This document shows positions 50,724 through 58,571 of a stretch of DNA of 64,000 nt, one piece after another (the stretch's first letter is position 1; each line of letters begins with the position of its first letter). A program made the translations under genes and the position numbers. The notes beneath the pieces were generated by a model. The model made no database searches and was not told where the DNA came from. It was given only the letters and a program-made list of their open reading frames with translations. Source of the stretch: Amycolatopsis coloradensis (GTDB taxonomy: Bacteria > Actinomycetota > Actinomycetes > Mycobacteriales > Pseudonocardiaceae); assembly GCF_037997115.1 (NCBI RefSeq), contig NZ_CP150484.1, positions 694,121-758,120 of the forward strand. The letters run 5' to 3'.

Positions 50724-52526
50724 ATGTACGTACTGGGAATCAGCAGGGTCCACGACTCGGCGGCCGCGCTCGTGCGCGACGGCGAGATCATCGCGTTCGC
50801 CGAAGAAGAACGCTTCACCCGGAAGAAGCACGACGGGGACTTCCCCGCGGAGGCGATCAAGTTCTGCCTGGAGCGCGGCGGGATCACCCTCGCCGACGTC
50901 GACCACGTCGCCTACTACTGGCAGCGCTGGCGCGAAGGCATCCACGCGGCGAAGGTGTTCGCGAAGTACTTCCCGGCGACGCTGGAGGTCTTCCGCAACC
51001 AGAACGGTGACGAGGGCGGCTCCTCGGCGGGAATGGTGGAGACGTTCAAGACCGGTGGCGGCAAAGGCGTCGACGACTACCACGTCGGCGGCGCGGTGCT
51101 CGCGCACATCAAGCGGTCCTTCACCCTCGAACGCGACGTGAAGGAGGCCGTGGGCTGGACCGGCCCGACGAAGTTCAAGACGCATCTGGTCGACCACCAC
51201 AAGGCGCACGCCGCCAGCGGGTACTTCATCTCGCCGTGGGAAGAGTCGGCGGTGCTCACCTTCGACGGTATCGGCAGCGACGGCACCGCGACCTATCTCG
51301 GCCATGGCAAGGGAAACCGGATCATCGACATCCGGCGGATCAAGTTCCCGCACTCGCTGGGCGCGATGTACGCCGGCGTCACCGGCTACCTCGGCTTCTA
51401 CCCCACCCGTGACGAAGGCAAGATCATGGGGCTGGCGCCGCTCGGCGACGCCACCTACGTCGACGCGTTCAAACAGCTGATCCACCTCGACGACGACGGC
51501 GGATACGAGCTCGATCTGAGCTTCTTCGGCCACCACCGCACCGGCAAGCACGTGATGTCGAAGAAGTTCACCGACCTGTTCGGCCCGGCGCGGCCCAAGA
51601 CCAGGGTCACCGCGGAGAACCCGGTGCCGCAGCACTACTGCGACGTCGCCTACGCGTTGCAGGTCACCCTGGAGGAAGCCGGACTGCACATCGCGCGCTG
51701 GCTGCAGCGGGAAACCGGGTCGCGCCGGCTGTGCGTCGCGGGCGGTGTCGCGCTGAACAGCGTGATGAACGGGCGGATCCTGCTGGAGACCCCGTTCGAG
51801 GACTTCTTCGCCCAGCCCGCGGCCGCCGACGACGGCTGCGCACTCGGTTCGGCGCTGGAGGTGTCGGTCGGCAAGTACGGCAAGCCGCGTCCTCGTGACG
51901 GCTACACCTACACCGGCCCGGACTACACCGAGGCGGAGATGGAACTGGCGCTGCAGGACGCCGGGGTCCGCTACACCAAGGTCGACGACATCGCCGCGCA
52001 CACGGCGAAGAAGATCTCCGAGGGCAAGATCATCGGCTGGGTGCAGGGCCGGATGGAATGCGGGCCGCGTGCGCTCGGCAACCGCTCGCTGGTGGCCGAC
52101 CCGCGCGACCCCGATTCGAAGACGCGGATGAACGAGAAGGTCAAGCACCGCGAGGCCTTCCGGCCGTTCGCGCCGTCGTGCCTGGCGGAACGCGCGGGCG
52201 ACTGGTTCGTCAGCGACTACCCGTCGCCGGTGATGCTGCTGGTGTTCGACGTCCTGCCGGACAAACGCGACGAGGTCCCGGCCATCACCCACGTCGACGG
52301 GACGGCCCGCGTGCAGACGGTGACCGAATCGGACAACCCGCTGTACTACCGGATGATCAGCGAGTTCGAGAAGATCACCGGGGTGCCGATGGTGGTCAAC
52401 ACCTCGTTCAACGACAACAACGAACCGATCGTCGCCAGCCCGGCCGACGCGGTGGCCTGCTACCTCAAGACCGACGTCGACGCGCTCGCCCTCGGGCCGT
52501 TCTGGGCAGAGAAGGACGACCTGTGA
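50724..52526 (+). CDS. carbamoyltransferase (NodU/CmcH family)
   Basis: 600 residues with the full family set: HDSAA (10-14), VDHHKAHAASGYF (157-168 region), GGVALN (340-345), GRMECGPRALGNRS (442-455), REAFRPFAPS (476-485) and NTSFN near the C-terminus. These enzymes first make carbamoyl-adenylate from carbamoyl phosphate and ATP, then carbamoylate a hydroxyl of a sugar or antibiotic (as NodU, CmcH, TobZ and NovN do). GGAGA precedes the ATG. Its presence strongly implies that this locus makes a carbamoylated glycan or small molecule. Confidence 0.95.
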   Translation: MYVLGISRVHDSAAALVRDGEIIAFAEEERFTRKKHDGDFPAEAIKFCLERGGITLADVDHVAYYWQRWREGIHAAKVFAKYFPATLEVFRNQNGDEGGSSAGMVETFKTGGGKGVDDYHVGGAVLAHIKRSFTLERDVKEAVGWTGPTKFKTHLVDHHKAHAASGYFISPWEESAVLTFDGIGSDGTATYLGHGKGNRIIDIRRIKFPHSLGAMYAGVTGYLGFYPTRDEGKIMGLAPLGDATYVDAFKQLIHLDDDGGYELDLSFFGHHRTGKHVMSKKFTDLFGPARPKTRVTAENPVPQHYCDVAYALQVTLEEAGLHIARWLQRETGSRRLCVAGGVALNSVMNGRILLETPFEDFFAQPAAADDGCALGSALEVSVGKYGKPRPRDGYTYTGPDYTEAEMELALQDAGVRYTKVDDIAAHTAKKISEGKIIGWVQGRMECGPRALGNRSLVADPRDPDSKTRMNEKVKHREAFRPFAPSCLAERAGDWFVSDYPSPVMLLVFDVLPDKRDEVPAITHVDGTARVQTVTESDNPLYYRMISEFEKITGVPMVVNTSFNDNNEPIVASPADAVACYLKTDVDALALGPFWAEKDDL

Positions 52527-53215
52527 CCGCGACACTGCCCGACACCGACGGCTGGATTCCCGCGCTCTACCGGCGGCGGAAATGGCTGTGGCTGGTGCCC
52601 GCCGTTCCGGCCGTGGTGACCACGCTGCTGATCATGGTGATCCTGCCGCCGGACCAGACGCTGGACAACGTCGTCGACTGGGCGTTCAAGCTGTGCCCGT
52701 TCGTGTTCGCGGTCGCCACGGTGGCGCTCTTCCCGCGCACCAAATGGGGTCCGGCGCTGATCGTGCTCGCGGTGTTCGTCTATATGTCCTATTTGGACAC
52801 CGAGCTGATCATGCGGATCCAGGCGTTCGCCAGGAACGCCGCCACCGACGAGGACGCCTTCCAGCCGGTGTACCAGTTCGAACTGTTCATCGTGACGTTC
52901 ATCGTCCTGTTCGGACTGATGGCGTACCGGCTGGGCGGCGGCCGGACGGCGAACGTGCTCAAGACCGGGATCGCGGCGATCCTCGTGGTCATCTCGGGCG
53001 CGAACGACCTGACGTTCTGGGCGCTCAACGACGTCTGGGCCGCCGGGACGAAACCGACCGAGCTGAAGTGGGCGTCGCACATGATCGTGTTCCTCGGCGG
53101 ACCGCCGAGCGTTCCGGTCGCGGTGATGTTCATGCTGGTGCACCTGGTGCTGGCGGCGATCGTGGTGGCGCTGCCGGTGGGCCGGTGGGTGGACCGGGCA
53201 CTGGGGCTCACGTGA
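52523..53215 (+). CDS. six-TM membrane protein of unknown function
   Basis: 230 residues from GTG 52523, overlapping the carbamoyltransferase stop (GTGA). Six hydrophobic helices (LWLVPAVPAVVTTLLIMVIL; FVFAVATVALF; ALIVLAVFVYM; FIVTFIVLFGLMA; TGIAAILVVIS; VPVAVMFMLVHLVLAAIVVAL) with short loops, one bearing acidic residues (NAATDEDAFQP). It is the last gene of the operon. It might be an envelope enzyme or transporter accessory; no motif recognised. Confidence 0.75.
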   Translation: MTATLPDTDGWIPALYRRRKWLWLVPAVPAVVTTLLIMVILPPDQTLDNVVDWAFKLCPFVFAVATVALFPRTKWGPALIVLAVFVYMSYLDTELIMRIQAFARNAATDEDAFQPVYQFELFIVTFIVLFGLMAYRLGGGRTANVLKTGIAAILVVISGANDLTFWALNDVWAAGTKPTELKWASHMIVFLGGPPSVPVAVMFMLVHLVLAAIVVALPVGRWVDRALGLT

Positions 53216-53659
53216 GTCGGCGCGTGTCGGGCTCTATTGACGGGTAAGACATACGTGGCGCGCCGGAGTTGGACTCGCCAAAGAGACCCGACACGTTCAT
53301 ATCTGGCCATAAAGGACACTTTTCCCGGTGAAAGTGCCCGATTTAGGCGATTTGCATGGCTTCGCAAAGCGGTCGTGAGTGACAAGGAGGGTCAGAACGC
53401 TACTTGCCACTCACGACCCTCATCGAAACCGCACATCTAGTCAACAAACAGACATTCTACCGCCGACATGTGTCCCTTGTGGACGCTCAAGACACAGCCA
53501 ACTCCTGCCGGCCAGTCCAGAACCACACCACGAAGACCGCCTCTCCCACTTTTCGGCAAAGGGCCCTTCACCGCAGGGACTCGACCACGACACATTGCCC
53601 CCACCTCTCAATAACTCGTAAGTCAAAGGTGGCGTGTCGCAACAGGCCTGCCCCACCGC
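53216..53659. other. 444-bp gene-free convergent gap with several inverted repeats
   Basis: Between the six-TM gene and hemW there is no credible gene. Inverted repeats: CGTGTCGGG/CCCGACACG (53223-53231 with 53287-53295), a weak GGACACTTTT/AAAGTGCC hairpin near 53314-53338, and the near-perfect GGTCGTGAGTGACAAG arm (53371-53386 with 53403-53418). The stretch 53420-53640 is less GC-rich than the genes around it and shows no motif. It may be a graveyard of terminators or an insertion point at the cluster boundary. Confidence 0.6.
53371..53418. terminator. GTGAGTGG-family hairpin
   Basis: The 16-nt arm GGTCGTGAGTGACAAG (53371-53386) pairs with 53403-53418 with one mismatch across a 16-nt loop. 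It shares the CGTGAGTGG arm with the terminator at 23383-23430. Probably terminates the carbamoyltransferase operon. Confidence 0.6.
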
Positions 53660-54874
53660 TCAGGTGAGCCGGCGCACCAGACCGTCCGCCAGCAACCGCC
53701 CCCGGTCGGTCAGCACCGCGCGTCCCTGACCGTCCAAAGCGGACTGGTCCAGCAGTCCTTCGGTGGCGGCGGCGCGGGCTTCGGCCCGGCCGTCGTCGTC
53801 GAGCGCGTCGAGCGGCAGCCCTTCGGACAGCCGGAGTTCCAGCATCACGCGTTCCAGATGCCGGTCCTCGCCGGTCAGCAGTTCGCGGCCCGCGGCAGGC
53901 GATTCCCCGTCCGCGAGGGACGCGGCGTAGCGGGCCGGGTGCTTGACGTTCCACCACCGGACGCCGCCGACGTGGCTGTGCGCGCCTGGCCCGGCGCCCC
54001 ACCAGTCGCCGCCGCGCCAGTAGCCGATGTTGTGCCGGCAGCGGGCTTCCTCCGAGGTCGCCCAGTTGGACACCTCGTACCAGCGCAGCCCCGCCGAGGC
54101 GAGGACGCGGTCGATCATCTCGTAGTCGGCCGCCAGCACGTCGTCGTCCGGCGCGGGCAGTTCGCCGCGGCGGATGCGGCGGGCGAGCGCGGTGCCCTCT
54201 TCGACGATCAGGGCGTACGCCGAGACGTGGTCGACACCGGCGGCCAGGACCGCGTCCAGGGAAGCCTGGAGATCTTCGGTCCGCTCCCCCGGCGTGCCGT
54301 AGATGACGTCGAGGTTGACGTGCTCGAACCCCGCGGCGCGGGCCTCTTCGGCGGCCGCGACCGGACGGCCCGCGGTGTGCACCCGGTCGAGGATCTTCAG
54401 CACGTGCTGCGCGGCCGATTGCATCCCGAGCGAGATCCGGTTGTACCCGGCGTCACGGATACCCGCGAAGAACTCGGGCGAGGTGGACTCGGGATTGGAC
54501 TCCGTCGTCACCTCGGCGTCCGGCGCGAGCCCGAAGGTGTCCCGGACGGCGTCGAGAACGCTTCTGAGCCCGTCGGCGCCGAGCAGGGACGGGGTACCGC
54601 CGCCGACGAAGACGGTGTCGACCGCGGGCGGCTTCCCCAGCACGCGCGCGGCCAGGTCGAACTCGCGCTTGAGGCCTTCGAGCCAGGACTGCGGCGACGA
54701 ACCGCTGTCCAGCTCACCGGCGGTGTAGGTGTTGAAGTCGCAATAGCCGCAGCGGGTCGCGCAGAAGGGGACGTGCACGTAGACACCGAACGGTCGTGTG
54801 CCGAGCCCTTCCAGCGCGCTCTCGGGGAGCGCGGACTCGACGGGCGTGGTGGTTTCGGGCAGCAACGCGGGCAC
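53660..54874 (-). CDS. hemW: HemW radical-SAM haem chaperone
   Basis: 404 residues; radical-SAM [4Fe-4S] site C38-x3-C42-x2-C45 (FCATRCGYCDF) and the HemN/HemW motifs VFVGGGTPS, RISLGMQS and the HNIGYWRGGDWWGAGPGAHS box, shown in part as HNIGYW and GAGPGAHS. The presence of that C-terminal HN..YW..GxGPGAHS motif and the CxxxCxxC without the extra HemN Cys identify it as HemW (haem trafficking) rather than coproporphyrinogen dehydrogenase. Start GTG 54872-54874. Located near the sulfite reductase operon as hemN is in mycobacteria. Confidence 0.92.
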   Translation of the reverse strand: MPALLPETTTPVESALPESALEGLGTRPFGVYVHVPFCATRCGYCDFNTYTAGELDSGSSPQSWLEGLKREFDLAARVLGKPPAVDTVFVGGGTPSLLGADGLRSVLDAVRDTFGLAPDAEVTTESNPESTSPEFFAGIRDAGYNRISLGMQSAAQHVLKILDRVHTAGRPVAAAEEARAAGFEHVNLDVIYGTPGERTEDLQASLDAVLAAGVDHVSAYALIVEEGTALARRIRRGELPAPDDDVLAADYEMIDRVLASAGLRWYEVSNWATSEEARCRHNIGYWRGGDWWGAGPGAHSHVGGVRWWNVKHPARYAASLADGESPAAGRELLTGEDRHLERVMLELRLSEGLPLDALDDDGRAEARAAATEGLLDQSALDGQGRAVLTDRGRLLADGLVRRLT

Positions 54875-54894
54875 ACCCCAGTGTCCCCCACGCC

Positions 54895-54930
54895 GTGAAG
54901 GCCTCCTTCCCGGGGGAAAGAGGCCTTCAC
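54895..54930. terminator. TGAAGGCC-type palindrome downstream of a secreted-protein gene
   Basis: GTGAAGGCCTCCTTCCCGG-like arm (54895-54911) pairs with 54914-54930 with one mismatch. It lies between the hemW start and the stop of the gene at 54940-55296, whose transcript it should terminate. Similar palindromes are frequent in intergenic regions of Amycolatopsis (recalled, not checked). Confidence 0.65.
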
Positions 54931-54939
54931 TCCGACGCG

Positions 54940-55296
54940 CTATCTGTCGGCGATGCGCACCTTGACCGACGTGGAGCGGGTGCCGTCGTCGAACCGCACC
55001 CAGACGAGGGTCTCCATGCTCAGCGAGTAGTCGTTGACCACGTGGTCCACCGACCAGTCGCCGTGGTCGTCCGCGACGACGTCGCGGCTCATGGCGACCT
55101 CGACCAGCACCGTATGGGCCAGATGTCCCCGGACGTTCGGCGAGCAGCCGACCGCCTCGAACCGGTACGAATCACCCTTGTGCAGCACCGCCCCTTCGTC
55201 AGGCGAGATCAGCCTGCACCCCTGCTGAGCCCCGGAAGCGGTACCCGGGATCAGCAGGGACGCCAGCACCATCGCGGCGACCACCCATCGGCGCAT
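54940..55296 (-). CDS. small secreted protein of unknown function
   Basis: 118 residues from ATG 55294-55296 with GGAGG/AGGAG 7-8 nt upstream (a TTG two codons earlier is disfavoured). Signal peptide about 1-22 (ending GTASGA). The mature part has two cysteines (CRLISP.., VGCSPN) and a beta-rich pattern ending in TSVKVRIADR, consistent with an Ig-like or jelly-roll fold. No family recognised. Confidence 0.75.
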   Translation of the reverse strand: MRRWVVAAMVLASLLIPGTASGAQQGCRLISPDEGAVLHKGDSYRFEAVGCSPNVRGHLAHTVLVEVAMSRDVVADDHGDWSVDHVVNDYSLSMETLVWVRFDDGTRSTSVKVRIADR

Positions 55297-55381
55297 GCGC
55301 AACTCCTCCGTCCTCTGTGGATCGGAGACCGAAGCTAGCGGCGACAGCGGCCTCGCGCGGCCTCACTCACCCGAAGCGGTA

Positions 55382-55795
55382 CTAGGCCAACCCGTTCGCG
55401 GCCAGCCATTCCGGCGACGGCGGGATCGCCTCGATGATGTCGATCAGAAAGCCGTTGAGGTCCTCGATGTAGAAGTGCCGCTGGCCGAACTCCTCGTCCA
55501 CGAGCTCGGTGACGATCTTGACCCCCTCTTCGCGCAGCCGCTCGTATTCGGCCGCCGCGTCGTCGACCATGAAACCGACCATGGAGCCGGCCGCTTCCTG
55601 CGCCCGCCACGGCTCCGGCGTGGCCTTGTGACCGCGCTTGGCGAAGCTCATTTCGTAGCCGGGGACCCCGACGTTGAGGCTGGAGAACCAGTCGAGCTCG
55701 ATCGTCACCGTCAATTGCATGTGCCGCTTCCACCAGGCGGTGGTCTCGGCGATGTCGTCGACGAGCACACAGGCACCGAAACCGCTGAGTTGCAT
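55382..55795 (-). CDS. VOC-superfamily (glyoxalase-like) protein
   Basis: 137 residues from ATG 55793-55795 (GGGAGG 9 nt upstream). Two beta-alpha-beta-beta-beta modules: LSGFGACVLVDDIAETTAWW and MVGFMVDDAAAEYERLREEG (shown in part), then FYIEDLNGFLIDI with the metal-ligand Glu at the end. Could be a small dioxygenase, epimerase or a resistance-type binding protein. Divergent from the TetR gene, which probably regulates it. Confidence 0.85.
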   Translation of the reverse strand: MQLSGFGACVLVDDIAETTAWWKRHMQLTVTIELDWFSSLNVGVPGYEMSFAKRGHKATPEPWRAQEAAGSMVGFMVDDAAAEYERLREEGVKIVTELVDEEFGQRHFYIEDLNGFLIDIIEAIPPSPEWLAANGLA

Positions 55796-55816
55796 CTGGT
55801 GTTTCCTCCCAGTTCT

Positions 55817-55854
55817 AAACCACTTGACCCGTAGTACTATAAACATAGTGGTTT
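55817..55854. promoter_or_regulatory. candidate TetR operator between VOC and TetR genes
   Basis: AAACCACT (55817-55824) and its perfect complement AGTGGTTT (55847-55854) flank an AT-rich centre containing TAGTACTA, midway between the divergent genes. The symmetry and place fit a TetR-family operator controlling both promoters. Confidence 0.55.
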
Positions 55855-55878
55855 GACTGAGGCAAGGAGAATGTCCCG

Positions 55879-56451
55879 ATGCGACAGAACCCGGAACGCA
55901 GGACCGCGCTGACCGACGCCGCCATCACCGTCCTCGCCCGCGAGGGCGCGCGCGGGCTCACCTACCGCGCCGTGGACGTCGAAGCGGACGTCCCGCCGGG
56001 AACGACGTCGAACTACTTCCGCAACCGGGATCAACTGCTCGGCGAGGTCGGCGTCCGCGTGCACGAGCGGCTGTCGGCACCGGCGGACGTGATGGCGAAC
56101 CCGCAGGCCGAGTCGCCGTCCCACGACCGGGTCGGCGTCCTACTGGGCGAGCTCATGGGCCGCCTGACCGCTCACCGCGAGCCCTATCTCGCCCTGCTCG
56201 AACTCCGCCTCGAAGCCACCCGGCGCCCGGATCTCTCGGCCGCGCTGACCAAGACCATCCGCGAAGGCATCGACATGAGCGTCGACTGGCACGTCGCGGC
56301 AGGCATGCCGGGCGGGCGCGCCGAAGTACTGCTGATGTACCTCGCGCTGACCGGGCTCACCGTGGAACGGCTCACCCTGCCGGAGGTGCTCGCGGACGTC
56401 GCCGACGAGGACGTCATCCGGATCATCGTGGACCGCGTCCTGCCGTCGTGA
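55879..56451 (+). CDS. TetR-family regulator
   Basis: 190 residues, ATG with AAGGAG upstream. HTH with ALTDAAITVLAREGARGLTY, given in part as EGARGLTYRAVD, and PPGTTSNYFRNRDQL as the recognition helix region; C-terminal ligand domain of the TetR_C_33/BetI-like kind (HREPYLALLELRLEATRRP). It lies divergent to the VOC gene and is its likely repressor. Confidence 0.9.
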   Translation: MRQNPERRTALTDAAITVLAREGARGLTYRAVDVEADVPPGTTSNYFRNRDQLLGEVGVRVHERLSAPADVMANPQAESPSHDRVGVLLGELMGRLTAHREPYLALLELRLEATRRPDLSAALTKTIREGIDMSVDWHVAAGMPGGRAEVLLMYLALTGLTVERLTLPEVLADVADEDVIRIIVDRVLPS

Positions 56452-56604
56452 GGAGCGCGCGTTCTGCGTCACAATGCCCGTCGGCGAACCCGGACTTGAC
56501 CTTCGTGTCAGGCCTTTGACCAGCAAAAACAGCCGGATCCGGACGGGGTTCCCAGTATTCGGACCGGCCTGGACCACATAGTGGGCGCGTGGCACGCTGA
56601 ATCA

Positions 56605-56691
56605 ATGACCCGCGCCGGAATCACCCTCGTGGCACGCCGCCACGTGGATCTCCGTCGTGTGGCGAGCGCGCTCTGTGCGACGAACCGCTGA
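56605..56691 (+). CDS. cysteine-type leader peptide of the sulfate assimilation operon
   Basis: A 28-residue ORF ending 36 bp before the sulfite reductase start. It contains ARRHVDLRRVASALC, closely matching the conserved leader-peptide pattern (RRHVDL..V.SALC) found upstream of many actinobacterial sulfur genes. Its cysteine codon (TGT) near the end could sense cysteinyl-tRNA supply by ribosome stalling and so attenuate or permit expression of the operon. Recognition is from memory of the family. Confidence 0.8.
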   Translation: MTRAGITLVARRHVDLRRVASALCATNR

Positions 56692-56727
56692 CTCCCCGCC
56701 ACCACCACGATCTGCCGGAGGACTCCC

Positions 56728-58422
56728 ATGTCGTCGCCCACGCGCGAGACCCCTGCCCGCACGCCCCGGGTGAAACAGAAACGGGGCGAGGGGCAGTGGG
56801 CCCTGGGGTATCGCGAACCCCTGAACCCCAATGAGCGGTCCAAGAAGGACGACAACCCGCTCAACGTCCGTGCGCGGATCGAGAACATCTACGCCCGCGG
56901 CGGCTTCGATTCGATCGACCCGGGTGACCTCCGCGGCCGGTTTCGCTGGTTCGGTCTCTATACCCAGCGCAAGCCGGGGATCGACGGCGGCCGCACCGCG
57001 ACGCTGGAACCCGAAGAGCTCGACGACCGCTACTTCATGCTGCGGGTGCGGCTCGACGGCGGCGCGCTGACCACCGACCAGCTCGCCGTGCTCGGCGAGA
57101 TCTCGCAGACCCACGCGCGCGACACCGCCGACATCACCGACCGGCAGAACATCCAGTACCACTGGATCCAGATCGAAGACGTCCCGACGATCTGGGCGAA
57201 GCTCGAAAAGGCCGGGATGACCACGCTGGAGGCGTGCGGCGACAGCCCGCGCGTCATCCTCGGCTCCCCCGTCGCGGGCATCGCCGCCGACGAGATCATC
57301 GACGGCACCCCGGCGATCGACGAGATCAAACGCCGCTACATCGGCGACCCGCGCTACTCGAACCTGCCGCGCAAGTTCAAGACCGCGGTCTCCGGGCAGC
57401 AGGACGTCGCGCACGAAATCAACGACGTCGCCTTCGTCGGCGTGAACCACCCCGAGCACGGCCCCGGCTTCGACGTCTGGGTCGGTGGCGGGCTGTCCAC
57501 CAACCCGATGATCGGGCAGCGGCTGGGCGCCTGGGTGTCCCTCGACGAGGTCCCCGACGTGTGGGAAGGCGTGATCAGCGTCTTCCGCGACTACGGCTAC
57601 CGGCGGCTCCGCGCCCGCGCCCGGATCAAGTTCCTGGTGAAGGACTGGGGCGCCGCGAAGTTCCGCCAGGTTCTGGAAGACGAGTACCTCAAGCGCAAGC
57701 TGACCGACGGCCCGGCACCCGAGGTGCCCGCCGCCCAGATCGACCACGTCGGCGTGCACCCGCAGATCGACGGGAAGTTCTATGTCGGTGCCGCGCCGGT
57801 CGCGGGCCGCGTGTCCGGCGCGATCCTGCTGGCCGTCGCGAAGGCCGCCGAGCGGGCCGGGTCGAATCGTGTCCGCTTGACCCCGCACCAGAAGCTCGTG
57901 GTCCTCGACGTCCCCGAGGCCGAGGTGAACGGGCTGAAGAGCGAACTGGCCGATCTCGGCTTGGAGACCGAGCCTTCGCCGTGGCGCCGCGGGATCATGG
58001 CCTGCACCGGCCTGGAATTCTGCAAACTCGCGATCGTCGAGACCAAGGCCCGCGCGATCGAACTGGTCACCGAACTGGAAAAGCGTCTCGCCGACATCCA
58101 GGCAGAGATCGAGAACCCGGTGACCGTGCACCTCAACGGCTGCCCCAACTCGTGCGCCCGCGTCCAGACCGCCGACATCGGACTCAAGGGCCAGATCGTC
58201 ACCGACGAGGACGGCAAGCAGGTCGAGGGTTTCCAGGTGCACCTCGGCGGCGGGCTCGGCCTGGACGCCGGGTTCGGCCGGAAACTGCGCGGGCACAAAG
58301 TGACCGCGTCGGAGCTGACCGCGTACGTCGAACGGGTCGTGCGGGCGTACATCGCCGGACGCGAACCCGGCGAGCGGTTCGCCCAGTGGGTCCTGCGGGC
58401 CGACGAGAGCGTCTTGCAGTGA
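56728..58422 (+). CDS. sirA: ferredoxin-dependent sulfite reductase (SirA/NirA type)
   Basis: Six-electron reduction of sulfite to sulfide using ferredoxin, with sirohaem and a [4Fe-4S] cluster. 564 residues; cluster cysteines C426/C432 (ACTGLEFCK) and C472/C476 (NGCPNSC). Y78 and C170 have the same 92-residue separation as the Tyr69-Cys161 cross-linked pair of M. tuberculosis SirA, which supports sulfite rather than nitrite reductase. First structural gene of the cysteine operon after the leader peptide. Confidence 0.94.
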   Translation: MSSPTRETPARTPRVKQKRGEGQWALGYREPLNPNERSKKDDNPLNVRARIENIYARGGFDSIDPGDLRGRFRWFGLYTQRKPGIDGGRTATLEPEELDDRYFMLRVRLDGGALTTDQLAVLGEISQTHARDTADITDRQNIQYHWIQIEDVPTIWAKLEKAGMTTLEACGDSPRVILGSPVAGIAADEIIDGTPAIDEIKRRYIGDPRYSNLPRKFKTAVSGQQDVAHEINDVAFVGVNHPEHGPGFDVWVGGGLSTNPMIGQRLGAWVSLDEVPDVWEGVISVFRDYGYRRLRARARIKFLVKDWGAAKFRQVLEDEYLKRKLTDGPAPEVPAAQIDHVGVHPQIDGKFYVGAAPVAGRVSGAILLAVAKAAERAGSNRVRLTPHQKLVVLDVPEAEVNGLKSELADLGLETEPSPWRRGIMACTGLEFCKLAIVETKARAIELVTELEKRLADIQAEIENPVTVHLNGCPNSCARVQTADIGLKGQIVTDEDGKQVEGFQVHLGGGLGLDAGFGRKLRGHKVTASELTAYVERVVRAYIAGREPGERFAQWVLRADESVLQ

Positions 58423-58571
58423 CCGAGCGCGCGACTCCGTACCACTGCCCTTTCTGTGGCGATGAAGACCTGCGGCCGGAAGAGGGCGGCTCGTGGCTGT
58501 GCTCGGGCTGCCGCCGGGTCTTCACCGTGAAGTTCCTCGGACTGTCCTTTCCGGAGGTGTCGCAAGGATGA
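58419..58571 (+). CDS. 50-residue zinc-ribbon protein of the sulfur operon
   Basis: GTG start overlaps the sirA stop (GTGA) and the stop overlaps the cysH start (ATGA), so it is tightly placed between two enzymes. Zinc-binding pairs C10/C13 (HCPFCG) and C28/C31 (LCSGCRR) are intact. Small ribbons in this position occur in many actinobacterial cys operons. It may help deliver electrons or assemble a partner; the function is unknown. Easily missed because of its size. Confidence 0.85.
   Translation: MTERATPYHCPFCGDEDLRPEEGGSWLCSGCRRVFTVKFLGLSFPEVSQG

Noticed and set aside
53420-53640. Short open frames of 60-90 codons in the gap before hemW
   Set aside because: Their composition lacks the third-position GC bias of genes here and they have no ribosome-binding sites or motifs.
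56728-58422. Nitrite reductase identity for the sirohaem enzyme
   Set aside because: Y78 and C170 have the Tyr-Cys separation of sulfite reductase SirA, and the operon is sulfate assimilation, so sulfite is the likely substrate.
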